Assembly: GCA_008973525.1 (NCBI GenBank)
Contig: WACJ01000350.1
Location: 62,001-126,000, forward strand
From: Stenopsyche tienmushanensis
Taxonomy: Eukaryota; Arthropoda; Insecta; Trichoptera; Stenopsychidae
DNA: 64,000 bases
Direction: 5' to 3'
In this document: positions 12,430 to 23,830 of the stretch, piece after piece
Layout of the letters: every line of letters begins with the position of its first letter
How positions within the stretch are numbered: position 1 is the stretch's first letter
Notes under the pieces: model-generated
Seen by the model: only the letters and a program-made list of their open reading frames with translations
Database searches by the model: none
Told to the model about the DNA's origin: nothing
Position numbers and translations under genes: made by a program

Positions 12430-13081
12430 TTAAGGGACGTTTCTACCTTGTTGGGCCTAAAAGTGATCGGTTTTTAATTTTTCTTAATGCAAAAAGTATT
12501 AAATATATTATGTTGATATTTAGTGTGTTGATAAGGCGATATTTATTGAATATAAAAATATTTTTTAAAGTTCAACAAAGAATGGTTGTGGGAGTGTATG
12601 TGGGGTATGGGAGTGTCACGTATGTCGGTGCGCGAGTGATGTCATTATTCTCTACGGAAGTCCTAAATCCTGAACAAGTGATTTGTAGCAAAAAAATTAA
12701 ACATATTTTTACTTTGTATAATATTGTGTATAACTTGGACTATAATTAAAAATAAATATTGAAAAATAAAAAAATAGTGAGCGATCGAAAAAATATTTGT
12801 GTTTTTACCAACATTTTTTGTAGTTTTTTGTTCATTAATTAAACATTTTTGAATATTTTTAGATAGTTATAGTCTATACGATGAAAACGTTTATTATACA
12901 CGTGTTTATCAAATTTCATAAAGAATTCTTATCTAAAATGTGTCAAAACACTTCCATGAGCTTGAAAAAAGTAGTTTCGAGAAAAACGCGTTTAAAGTTT
13001 CTCTCAGCTTCTTCTTGCAAATTTCATTTATATCGACTTGAAATTCACTGAACGTACTCTTAAACATTGGTTCTTTCATAC
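12430..13081 (+). mobile_element. TTAA-flanked TIR element, copy 1 (one end lost)
   Basis: Starts TTAAGGGACGTTTCTACC followed by TTGTTGG, the inverse of the right ends of copies 2 (about 33513) and 3 (about 37370). It aligns with both through GAAAAATAAAAAAATAGTGA and TCAAATTTCATAAAGAATTC. The right terminus is missing beyond GGTTCTTTC at about 13077. TTAA next to the end in several copies suggests a piggyBac-type target, but the GGGACG start is not the usual CCC, so class is uncertain. Confidence 0.75.
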
Positions 13082-13323
13082 GTTATTACGGTTGCTTGAT
13101 AATAAAAATAGAAAAATCGAGGTCATACCACTTTTTTTGGGCAATCAAGGGTTCGTCATTATAGTCTCGCAGCTGGATATGGCCTCATTCTTATAGAAAT
13201 GGAGACACAATCTTAATCATGATAGATTTTTTTCCGATCAATCTCTTTCAAGGAGGTATTACGTATTAGGTTGAAACTCCTGAGTCAGGATTGACACTTT
13301 TATGCTTTATATGCCTGAAGCTA

Positions 13324-14217
13324 TTAGGTTATCTCATAAGTTTCTTTCGCAAATGAACACAGATCTAAGCATAGCCATGGTTGAAAAAAACCCACGATAT
13401 ACTGTTCTCAAAATAGCCAACAAGTTAGAAATTCCACGAACATCTGTCCATAATCATCTGACAAAATTGGGCTACATCAATCGTTCAGATGTGTGGCTTC
13501 CTCATGAACTGACTGACTCAAATAAACTTCAACATATTTCAACAAGCGATCTTCTTCTCCGACGACATAATAGCCAACTTTTTTTCAAGAGACTTGTCAC
13601 TGGAGATGAAAGTTGGATACTCTATGAGAATATCCAACGTATACGGTCTTGGACCAAGGGTACAGAAGCTTTAACTGTAGCTAAGCCTGGCCTACATCCA
13701 AAAAAAAATTTGCTATGCATTTGGTGGGACTGAAAGAGGGTAGTTTATTATGAGCTACTTCAGCAAGGTGAAACGATCAATTCAACAAAATATTGTTTCC
13801 AACTAGATAATCTAAAGGATGCAATTGCCAGAAAACGGCCAGAATTAGCGAACAGACGAGGCGTTGTTTTTCATCACGATAACGCCAGGCTTCAAGTGTC
13901 TTTGCTCGTCAGAAATAAATTATTATCATTTGACTGGAATATTTTACCTCATCCTCCATACCCTCCGGACATTGTCCCTTCAGATTATTATTCATTGAAA
14001 AATTATTTTCTTGGTAAAAATTTTAATTCAAAAAATGATATAAAAATGTATCTTGATCAATATTTTGCTAAAAAACCTGGGAAATTTTGGCAAGAAGGCA
14101 TTATGAGGCTCCGGATAGATGGAGAATGGATAATATATTATTCCATAAATTTTAATGTAATACAAATTATTGTTTATTTTTTTCTTTATGACGAAAGAAA
14201 CTTATGGGACACCCTAA
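13324..14217 (+). mobile_element. Internally deleted mariner element
   Basis: Terminal inverted repeats are visible. The left end (13324-13350) contains ATAAGTTTCTTTCG, and the right end (14191-14217), read inverted, begins TTAGGGTGTCCC and contains the same ATAAGTTTCTTTCG. The spacing gives about 894 bp against roughly 1.3 kb for a full mariner, so about 0.4 kb including the N-terminal coding region is gone. The flanks do not show a clean TA duplication, probably from mutation. The transposase remnant fills the interior. Confidence 0.9.
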
Positions 14218-14240
14218 AATTTTCAGTTGAAACCATCTAG
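13353..14240 (+). pseudogene. mariner transposase, N-terminally deleted, one in-frame stop
   Basis: A single frame covers the linker and whole catalytic domain of a mariner transposase. In order it shows the WLPHEL motif (residue about 48), VTGDESW (first Asp, residue 85), CIWWD (122-126), HHDNAR (second Asp, residue 176) and PPDIVPSDYY (third Asp, residue 211). Exactly 34 residues separate the last two aspartates, which is the D,D34D signature of mariner. A TGA at 13731-13733 sits directly after CIWWD, where family members usually have Trp, so a single G-to-A change explains it. Most of the first DNA-binding helix-turn-helix is missing. The frame runs on into the right inverted repeat, so the native stop was probably lost. 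It is non-functional, but light decay implies a fairly recent insertion. Confidence 0.92.
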
Positions 14241-17200
14241 TTTTTTATACGAAGAGGTGGGAGTTTGATATTAATAATGAAGGTGATTATATTTTATATT
14301 GACTTGTGTAAAATACTGAAAAGAGTGGATTTATTTCGGGATAACCTAATATATACGAAATGCCATATATATTGTTATATTTGACTTTGACGAATATGAG
14401 GTTAATGTTTTAGTGAATTTATATATCACCCGGATAGTGAGAGAGAAAAGAAGAAAATAAAGCTAAGAATAGATGGAAAATGATTGTTCATCATTCAAAT
14501 TCATAATTTTATCAAACAATAAGCAAATATAATATTAGAAATCTAAATGTCATATTAAGTTTTGGCATTCATACAAGTTGATTTAGATCCAAAGTTTGTT
14601 GCAAATTTCATAGGATTATTGTAAGCTTCTTAATGTCAATTGAAGTAAATATGTTTAAGCTGTGAATGATTGAATGTTTGGTTATTTAATTTGTTAAAGC
14701 AAGATAATCACGTTTCAATTAAATTCGAACGTCTGAAACACAATCCTCTTATCACTGTACGGTTTTGTCAATTTTAATTATTCTCATCTGTACAATCCGA
14801 GTGCCATTTATAAATTATTCCATCAGAGTCTCTAATAGGCAGAGAAGTAATTCCGTTACGCACACGCCCGAACACACACTATGTTTAGATTAAGACATAT
14901 CAGTTTTGTGATAATTTTTCAGACCACGCACCCTTACTGGGCTTGAACGTATTGCGGGCCTTTACTCATTAAATAATTACGTTTTATACGGCTACGTGTA
15001 TGGAGCAGAAGTAGCGGGGTGGGTTTTAGCAGGGTTAGGTTTGCTGTTGGGGTCGATCCGTATAAAGTTGTTTTCCTCCCCGCTGTGGCGCCCATTAGCC
15101 GTAATGAGAGCCACTTTTCACATACACACAGGAATCTGTGGAAACTTTCCAAGTCTTTATCAATGAAAATGCCACGAAAATGTGTGTTAAGGTATTTCCC
15201 AAAATTAAGCGAAAATAACTCGCACGCAATTCGGGAGAGTTATGATTAGTTTTTAAATGCTAATCAGAATCTACCCTCCGACCTTATCCTTTGGCCCTAA
15301 TACTTTCGACAAAGGCCATTCACAAATATCTTGAGCTGCCATATCATTGCGGAATCTAGAATGAAAACGAATTACCACACGACGAATTTGTAAAGATTGA
15401 TTTGCTCGGGGTTTCATATTTGTGACCAAACAACGGCCATTTTAAATAGAACACTGAATTCATATACTCTGTAGCTTTCAATTGAAATAAAAGGTTACCG
15501 AGAAAATCTTTCACTAACTAGTTTGAATAATTCAAAGGCTTTATGTGATGAGTTTCATCCATGTTAGCTACAACTCTTGCCCGTTTGGGATTATGCACTT
15601 TGGTAAAGTTTGGAAAATATACATTGCCAAACATTTGAATGAGCTGTTTATTGCTTTTGAGTTTTGAGCAAGCAGCATAATCTTTTAAGATCGATTGAAA
15701 CATTAAAATCACAAGTCATGAGCAATATTTAATATGGATGATTATAAATCTTGTCTATGATTCGCACTGGGTGCAAAATTTAGTTTATAGCAATCGAAAA
15801 GTATATTATTATACTACATTCAGATTCAGATATTCTTGTGCATAAATTCATTAGTATAACAACAAAATCATGACTTCAACATTGATCGTATGGCATGGTT
15901 GTCAAAAAGGATTTGATTATTAATGATGCATTATTTAAAATTTAAATATGTATTGAAATAATATTACATTAAGCAAAATATTAAGCTTTGAGATAGATAA
16001 TTTATATGAATTTGAAATTGCAAATTTTCACTTGAGGCTTCAAAAAAGATACTAAAAACACCCTAATCGCATTTACTCACTATTAATGCTTGTATTTTAT
16101 TTTTTGAATTCCCGAATAAAATAATTCTGGGGTTGATATCGCAATCGCAATAAAGGATGTTTTTCGGTATAAATTTGTTACGAGATTTCATCCTCTAGTG
16201 TAGGGATGGATATTCGTAAAAATAGGGGAAGTTTTTTATTTGTTGTCAAATTGGGTAGACTGGATATCAACACAAGGAAAAAAATCATCCCCTTCAGTAA
16301 GCCTGCAATTAGACTTATATTTTGAGCTTCAACGTAAATGAACTTTAAATGAGCTATTTTAATCTTTATAAGTTTAGTATAAATCATGTTTTTGATGCAT
16401 GCGTATCAATTACTGACATTTGGGTTTTTATTTCATGTTTTATGATGTCAAGGTCTATGATGTGATTGACAGATAAACAATGACCAGCATATAAAAGGCT
16501 ATAATAATTGAGTTGATTCAGAACTATGAGGAAAATATGAAATAGGGACAAAAGGGGAAAAATCGATGAGTTCAAGCCGAGTGCTGTGTACCCAAAACTA
16601 AATGTAATTTAGGTCATCCTGAAATCAGAGTGGAAAGACAAACAGACTTCCATCAAGTTATGTTTACAATAATCATTAAAGTCGGTTAATTTCTTGAGAA
16701 CGAAATCCGTGGAGGGTTTCTACGAGGGACGACTATGAAGCTCATCTTCTTGGCGGGTTATTCATGTTAATGTGTATCCATGCGACGTTCCTGGCGAAAG
16801 GGTTCTGCTTTAAGATAAATATCAGCAGCAGGCAGCCTCCGACGAGCTATCTGGTAATTATATTCATACCAGCTAACTTGCTAATGTCATACTCGCTGGA
16901 GGCGAAACCGCTCCCTAATGTATGTAAGTGAGGATCCCAAGTTTTAATGGAAAGTACTCAAATGTAATGCAGCCGCGAACGGTAAAAGATGGAGGTGCCA
17001 TCGCAGGATTGCCATGATGCATAATATCCTCGGTGTTGGTTTTGTCTTTGCGCTGGTCGTGATTTATCTTGTTTTTACAGCCAAGCTTTGATATCTGCAG
17101 CTGAGAATGAAATGGCTATGAAGTGGTGCCATTCAAAGAACTCGTAATGGACTTATAATTTTCCTTAAAATACAATACTGAATATGTATGTTATCGCTTG

Positions 17201-17258
17201 ATGCTGGGCCAAATGCGCTTTAAGTATAAAATGCATATTAAAGCGCTGAAGAGATAAA
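14218..17258. other. Unassigned DNA; 16.7-17.1 kb compositionally complex
   Basis: No gene recognised. About 14930-15240 and 16680-17110 are balanced in composition, lack long frames and have no copy elsewhere in the window. They look like unique host sequence. The rest is AT-rich. Confidence 0.45.
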
Positions 17259-17584
17259 TTAACCCTTTGAGTAGTGAGTTGATTTAAAATCATCAAAATC
17301 TTACATGCTATATTTACTTATCTGCCACTTATTATCCGTATAAATCCACTTATCCGTCAGGACCGTCGCAGTGTGTATGAAGTGTGTATTTAAATAAATA
17401 AACACTATCAATAGCACACAATATTCGATCATACCTGCAAGTAAACATAAACAATACACTTGAAATCGATTCATTATATGATTCACATATCATTATTACT
17501 CGATAAATTTGGGTTAACGATCCTTACAATCGTATGATATGCTCAAGATACATTCTCCGTCTCTGTCTCTCATTCATAATTTCA
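17259..17584 (-). repeat. piggyBac-like TTAA-ended repeat, copy 1 (one end)
   Basis: TTAA at 17259-17262 is followed by CCCTTTGAGTAGTGAG. A TTAA duplication with a CCC start is characteristic of piggyBac-superfamily ends. The body (CTTATCCGTCAGGACCGTCGC, AATAAACACT, ACAATATTCG) aligns with 20847-21179 and 23506-23830. The far end is replaced at about 17585 by an LTR. Confidence 0.7.
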
Positions 17585-17995
17585 GCTCATCGGGATGGCT
17601 AACGCTCGGGTCCGTTCTTCTATCGGGCCGTGATACTGCTTGACGAATGGATGGGAATAGATGGGCGTCGAATAGAAAAACTCTATTCTCTAAATAACTA
17701 TTTATTCCACACGAGAGAGAGATCTGGCTGCAGGAGGGACGACTTCCCACAGCCAAGGCTAACCGACGAATCCCCCGACTACCACCTCCTGCGCGTCACT
17801 ACCCAACCGGCAATGGTGCACGCGCAAGAAGCGATCGGTCGGTATGCAGGTGAAATGTATCCGTAGGGCCACAAGAGATGGCGCTGTTAAAACACATCGC
17901 ACCTGAAAAGAGATGGAAGATCTCGTTGTTAATCTGGCGAATTAAATCTGCTCAGATTAACAGCGCTAATACGTGGCATAAAGCCACCATTGCCT
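17585..17995 (-). mobile_element. Gypsy-like LTR family, copy 1 (minus orientation, partial)
   Basis: GC-richer than its surroundings and repeated at 43505-43862 and 56702-56945. Landmarks are GGCTGCAGGAGGGACGACTT, CACGCGCAAGAAGCGATCGG and ACAAGAGATGGCGCTGTTAA. Read on the minus strand it has an AATAAA signal in GTGGAATAAATAGTT, as expected for the U3-R-U5 layout of an LTR. No polyprotein is next to it, so it looks like a solo or truncated LTR. Classing it as Gypsy rests on general LTR look, not protein evidence. Confidence 0.6.
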
Positions 17996-19618
17996 ATTTT
18001 ATTATATATTACACAAACACAGCTTCATCTTTTAAAAGGTAATTTCCGTTAATAAATGGAAAAAAGCAATGCATAAAACCAATTTTTCCCTCAAGTAAGT
18101 TTTTCTTCTTTCGCGAGTCGAAAAATATATTATTATATATTATTTTATGTTCATTGACGATAATTATTTAAGAGCTTTGTATTTTAACGAAAGATCAATA
18201 ATGTCTTGGAGTTTCAAAAATTAATAATAAATTGATATTTGAATAAGATAAAGAAGGACTCCTCACGGGGGGGGGGGGGCATATTTTTGGTCGCGATGTT
18301 AAAGCAAACGTTGAATTTAAATTAAAGACCCGAACGAATAAAAATGCGGCGGAAGAGTAATAAAGCTACTTTCTGTCCAGAGGACTCAAATATATTGTAA
18401 AACTCTTTCGCTTTATTAATATTTACATTGAGAAAAGTGAGCGGCGGGTCCTTTACAAAGAACAATTTAATTTGAATCGAACGGAAGGATCGTTATGAAA
18501 TAAAATGAATCCATTAAGACTCCAGAATTTCCAGTTGAAAAAGTATCAAAAGACTTTTATAAAGACGGCCGTGGAAGTGTGTGTGGAATAAGAGTGTAAA
18601 GCGGAGGCTCACATACGATGGTGTTATTGTGGCAGAAGCCGATTCTCCCCTAAGTCCAAATGGTTCCACCCCAACGCCCATGACCGTTACTAATTTGCAT
18701 GAGGTTTCTTGCTTACGCAAAAGATACAATACGAGGCGGACATGAGCAGAGCCTGCTGTGTCCTTTTTGTCCTTCTTTATTGTCATAGGTCACCACTTCG
18801 GCCAAGTGTCACAGCCCTTTACGGACACATTGTGCTCTCGGCTCCTTGAATTATATTATGTGAGTAGGTGGGACAATCCCTTTTATGGTACAAATACAAA
18901 TGTTTTTATTATCCCAAATGTATGGGTTATGCGAAAGAAACATTCAAATCTGGAAGAAATCGCATTCGAGGACCCAATACGATTATATTGTATGGATGTA
19001 TTAGAATATGATAAAAATACACCATTCCAGTTCATGTGAAAAATTTAAATTATGGTATTTAGATATAAATATTTTGATAATATGACTTTATTAATAAAAC
19101 TACTTCTCATAATTCATAGTGCTTCATTATCACATGAATATAAATGTAAGAGAGTTTAAAATGTGATCAATTCAACTACTTTAAAGTTGTATTTCTCCTA
19201 TTAAACTTGACGGGGTTGATTCAATTATTTCCCTGTGGAAGATTAAATCAGTATTTATAAGCTTACTCTATTTAAGAGTTGATGAGAAAGACTTGCTGTC
19301 ATAGCGCATTTCAAAAGAAGACTCATTTTCATATTAACACATTCCAGTTCGGTGTGCTTCGCATATAGTATCTATTGGAGTCTATGCGAGTTTCAAAGAA
19401 CTAGCAAAATCATATATGTAAAAATAAGTATACATTTTAAGTCATTCAACAGATTAAAAGTAAATTTTCTGAATGCCTCCACAAGATGCGCTTATTGCTT
19501 ACTGCATAAAAACATTTGTTTTTAGCATGTGACTTGTGCGTAAGCGTGATAAAATGCAAAATTGAGAAAGTCAATGTTATAAAAACAAATTATATGAAGA
19601 TTTGATATGCTCAAATAT
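17996..19618. other. Unassigned DNA with poly-G run
   Basis: A run of about 11 G lies at about 18269-18279. About 18420-18860 is more balanced in composition but has no recognisable protein. Otherwise AT-rich. Confidence 0.45.
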
Positions 19619-19660
19619 GATACAGGGTGCAGCAGGGAAACTACTTTATTTTAAAAACAA
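19619..19660 (+). repeat. TACAGGGTG-type transposon terminus
   Basis: The sequence TACAGGGTGCAGCAGGGAAA resembles termini of many arthropod DNA transposons, and a similar start occurs at 55411. The partner end was not found nearby, so extent is unknown. Confidence 0.35.
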
Positions 19661-19754
19661 ATAACACAAACAGTATAGGTTTTGTCAGTTTAGTTCTTTT
19701 ATCCATGTTACAGAGAGTCATTTAAAGTTTGCATGTATTATATTTAAAAAAATA

Positions 19755-20846
19755 TAGGGCTTATACAAAAACTGATTTTCGGTTTTAAGAAATATATGAA
19801 ATATAAAATTAAAATAACGGGTGTATTAAAATGATTCTAATTCTATCGATGTCGATGAAGGAAAACTGGAGATACACAATATCGAACAAATTTGATAATT
19901 GGGAATTCCACTTTTTTCGATTAAATTTAAATCTTTTTTTTTATGCGGTAGATGCGTTCCGCGAAAAATCGCACAAAAAAGCTTTCACATTGAAAAAGTG
20001 AAGATGCGATCCATGGATTTTAAAAACCGCATAACTTTGAAACAGCTATATAAAAAAAGTTTTTTTTGTGCGATTTTGAACTCTTTGAAGAAAAACGCGT
20101 TAAAAGATTTCATTATGGTAGGACTGGCCAAGATGCCGCCTCACTAAAATAGCTATAACTCCATAAGTAGTTGGAATTTTGGAAATTCCTTTGGAGAATA
20201 TATTTTTAAAAGTCGAAACATTGAAAAAATGTAAAAAAAAGAAATAATTTTTTTCAAAAATCTAAACCAAAATAAAGGGCGCGGTCGCAATTCAGCGATA
20301 GCAGATGCAATATGATTTACACCGTCGCAAATTTTTTTTTTCCAAATTTCGGTTAGTGTTGATGATTTATTTCCTATTTTATCCAAAATATCTCGATATG
20401 TATTTTTTATGAAATAAAAAAAAAACTTTGAAAAAAACCGCATAACTTTGAAAGTTATCGCATAAAAAGAGGTTTGAGTGTATATAGTTTTTATTGTATT
20501 AGAATTCATATAACGTGCTCTTTTTGCAAGAGATCCCGTTTATGGTACAAGTTTTATGTTTTAATATTTATATGTTTGTTTGGAGTGATTTTTCACAAAT
20601 ATATTTATTGTTCTGAATTTGGTCACATAAAAATTACATTTAAAAGAGGAAACCTATAATCTTAATGACGTACATTTCAATGCCAATTGGATCAATTTAT
20701 TTAAGTACATAACATGTTAATAGTGAATGATGTTGATAATGAAAAAACAATTTTTATTCAAAACCGGATTTTTAGGATCAATAACCCGGTTTTGCGAAGT
20801 TCATAATTTTTGCCTAAAACCGGTTTTCGAAAACCGACAAGTCCTA
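19755..20846. mobile_element. hAT-like TAGGGCTT family, copy 1, with nested MITE
   Basis: The left end TAGGGCTTATACAAAAACTG and the right end GAAAACCGACAAGTCCTA form a weak inverted pair with CGGTTTT-rich subterminal repeats. Both match copy 2 at 22904-24201 inside the ends (TAAAATAACGG on the left, CAAAACCGGATTTT on the right). The 8-bp flanks of this copy do not match, unlike copy 2. A pogo-like MITE occupies 19908-20482 and must have inserted later. Confidence 0.7.
19908..20482 (-). repeat. pogo-like MITE, near-complete copy inside a hAT-like element
   Basis: About 575 bp. One end is CACTTTTTTCG, with the subterminal block ATGCGGTAGATGCGTTCCGC. The other end is CACAAAAAGAGG in the consensus (CATAAAAAGAGG here), then TTTGAGTGTA. 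Internal blocks such as AAAATCCATGG, AACGCGTTAAAAG and GGAAATTCCTTTGGAGAATA recur in the copy at 49435-50490. The short CACT ends, GTGCG-rich subtermini and TA next to one end recall Tigger/pogo-type Tc1-mariner MITEs. That class is inference. No coding capacity. Confidence 0.7.
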
Positions 20847-21179
20847 CTCAGAACACAAATAGAGACGGAGAGTGTAGTTTTGAGAGAAACAGAGACGGAG
20901 AGAGTATCTTGCGTATATTGTACGATTGTAAAGTTCGTTAATCCAAATGTATCGACTAATAATGATATGTGAATGATATAATGAATCGATTTTAAGTGTA
21001 TTGTTTATGTTTACTTGATAAAATGACCGAATATTGTGTGCTATTGACAGTGTTTATTTATTTAAATACAAGCTTCATACATGCTGCGACGGTCCTGATA
21101 GATAAGTTGATTTGTACGAATGGTAAGTGGCGGACAAGCAAATATAGATTTAAAATTAGCTCACTACTCAAAAGGTTAA
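20847..21179 (+). repeat. piggyBac-like TTAA-ended repeat, copy 2
   Basis: Ends CTCACTACTCAAAAGG followed by TTAA at 21176-21179, the inverse of the TTAA-CCCTTTGAGTAGTGAG end of copy 1. It shares the body ACCGAATATTGTGTGCTATT and AGCTTCATACATGCTGCGAC. The left part carries GAGACGGAGAG repeats also seen in the 23.5 kb and 39.1 kb copies. No left TTAA terminus was found. The short frame inside is a by-product, since the same peptide recurs only because the DNA repeats. Confidence 0.7.
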
Positions 21180-22903
21180 GGTGAACTACATTATGGTCAA
21201 TGTATTGAGATACTTTTTTAGTTAATTTATTTTTTTAATCAAAATTAATATTTAAGAATCGATTTGCTGAATAAATAACAACGTATTTTTTATAATACAC
21301 AGACTTATTTGGCGGGTAAATCTGTGCATTTTCTGAACAGGATAAGAGCTATTCATATGACAGTAGTATAAAATAAGAATATAAAGACTTTATAATATTG
21401 TATTTTTCGATACGTTGATTAAAATATTAATTGGGTCGAAATTTGTTGATATATTTCAAAATGAAAATAAATTTGATTGTAAGATGATCTGAATACAAAT
21501 TGGGCTTTGTTGAAATTCGTGCAGTTTTGAATAATTTTCCAGCAGACAAGCAAATTTAAGCAGTTTGCCTTGAAGAATGTTTTCATTTTGATATGTTAAG
21601 TTAGTTTATATTAAGGCTTTATGTGTTACACGTGTTTGCATCACGTGCCCGTTTTCCTTCTACAATTTTGACAGCTGCTGTCAGTTATTTCGTATAAGAA
21701 ATTGCGGTGGCCGCAGCGTTTGTTCTGTTATACGTTCGCTGCATAAAACTGAGGCGATACGATGTAGCCTACTGCGAATTTGTTATTTTTAATTTATGCT
21801 GAAATAATAATGAGGTATTCGGTTTATTAAAGTATTAAGTTGGTGTATTAGGGTAGTATTATGAAGCTGTTAACTTTGTCCGGGATAAATTCTGCAAGGA
21901 GCGGCGAGTTTGTCTCTAGAGTGAACGCTCTAGGATAGTAGTAAACTTAGTATATTATAAGAAAAGGTCAACATCGGGTTCAGAAAATTAATTTATAATT
22001 CTCTCGGGCACTCAAAAGGTCGTCAACGAGCCAAATGTAAATCTTGGATGTTATTGAAATCGTTTATGGATTGTTTGCTAAAATTTGTGCTGAATATTTT
22101 TAAAGGTCGCTTGGCCGATTTAATTCGTGGACATGCGTGGTGGTCGTTACTGAAAATTAATTTTTAGAATTAGGACCCCATATTAACAATTAACCCTCTT
22201 AATGGGCGCATATCGTGCTATCGCCCTGCACCACGCTCGCTGCGGGGTTAAATTTGTTTGTGATTGGCATATATGCACACGAAATCGCGTCGATCGATCC
22301 AGGCTAAAAAATGCAAATTTCTGGATTATTATCACAGGTCTGGATTTGAGCAAAGGATTTGAGCTGGAGAGCGATGTCTGGCATGCGTCACGCTGAATAA
22401 ATGCTGCTCAAAGAAGCGTCAAATGGATTCAGACTGGTGTTCTTACACCCGCTGATATTACGAAGAGCAGGGACGAGAAATGCGCCTATGACGAACTAAT
22501 TTGAAATTCAATTAAAGTTTTGAAGGGACGAAGAGGCTTTGTTCTCACTCATATCCTCCCTGCGAAGGAACAGATGTCGTGCCCATACATGTATTACAAT
22601 TCATGGGAAACTTTAATTCCAGATAAGAGCAGATCTCATGATAGTCGTCAATTCTCTCCGAATAAAAATATTTGAGATATTCAAAATGAATTCAAATTTA
22701 AAACGAATATTTGTACGAGTATTTTCTTAGTTCCACTTTGCTTTTGTAATTTGATGAAAACAAAATCTGAATACATACATTGAAAAGATCAGGAATACTG
22801 TAGAATAATTATTAAAAATCAGATAAAGTACTCAGAGATAATTTTTTTAAGGGATAATAATCATATGCTTTTCATGTTTAAATTGAGCAAACAGGTACTA
22901 AAT
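21180..22903. other. Unassigned DNA, no gene seen
   Basis: About 22190-22560 is GC-richer with a 64-codon frame (22202-22396) that resembles nothing I know. No repeat copy was found in the window. Confidence 0.45.
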
Positions 22904-23098
22904 TAGGGCTTATACAAAAACCGACATTCTTCAAAACCGGTTTTCGGTTTTAAAAAATATAAATTTAAAATAACGGATATATTAAAGTTATTAGAATTTT
23001 AATCAATATTAAAAGCATTACAAAGATTTTTCTTCGATTTCTATACATTCCTCTTCAACATTTATTTCTGCCGTAAAATTAGGATATATCCTTTTTAA

Positions 23099-23501
23099 TC
23101 CTTTGAGTTTTGAGCTAATTTGAAATCATCATAAACGTAGATGCTATGTTTATATGTCCGCCACTTATCATCCGTTTAAGTTCTAAAGGAGTACTATCCC
23201 AGGGCCTGGGATCTCCCTCCACTTATTTGAAAAAGCACTCTTGTACATTGAGCCCGTGACGAGTCGTTGTCCAATTATCATTTCCTTCTAAAACAGAAGT
23301 AAATGAATCGATTTTTTATGTATTGTTTATGTAAAGAAATGCCGTGGTCTTGTATGCTATCAACAGTGTTTATTTACAATTGACTCTGCTTTAAATTGGA
23401 GATTGTCTAACGCTGATAGGAGCTGACAGAAAGTAATCGGTGTAAAGCGATTATAGCATCAACGACTTCATTGATTTTAAATTTGTTCACTCCTCAAAAG
23501 G
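23099..23501 (+). repeat. piggyBac-like MITE with TTAA at both ends
   Basis: TTAA occurs at 23095-23098 and again at 23502-23505. The left end, TCCTTTGAGTTTTGAGC, and the right end read inverted, CCTTTTGAGGAGTGAAC, are imperfect inverted repeats that continue into AATTTGAAATCA and AATTTAAAATCA. The roughly 403-bp unit has no coding capacity. Its middle holds decayed stretches of the same family as 17259-17584 (TATGTTTATATGTCCGCCAC, AACAGTGTTTATTTA). Confidence 0.7.
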
Positions 23502-23505
23502 TTAA

Positions 23506-23830
23506 GCCCACTTATCTGTAAGGACCATTGCAGCGTGTATGAAGCTTGTACATACATAAATAAACACTGTCAATAGCACACAATATTCGGTCATTTCTTC
23601 GTGTAAACATAAACAATACACTTGAATATTATTACTTGATACATTTGGGTTAACGATATATTGTATATATTCGTACGATGTACGCAACATATTCTCTCCG
23701 TCTTTGTCTCCTATTCACAATCTCTGACTTACAAGATACTCTCTTTGTCTCTCCGTCTCTGTCTGTCTTCGAGCTCAACGTGTAAGAATGCTCTTTCTGA
23801 ATCACTGGAATTCGTACACAACCCTGCGTC
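23506..23830 (-). repeat. piggyBac-like repeat, copy 3 (partial)
   Basis: Aligns with 17335-17584 and, inverted, with 20850-21130: CAGCGTGTATGAAGCTTGTA, ACACAATATTCGGTCATTTC, then CTCTCCGTCTCTG runs and GAATGCTCTTTCTGAATCAC (shared with 39.1 kb). The TTAA terminus of this copy is absent, since the sequence enters mid-element right after the neighbouring MITE. Confidence 0.65.

Noticed and set aside
20996..21184. Recurring peptide with EYCVLLTVFIYLNTSFIHA at three loci
   Set aside because: It recurs because the underlying TTAA-ended DNA repeat recurs, in both orientations. The frame is short, shows no start context or domain and is not evidence of a gene.
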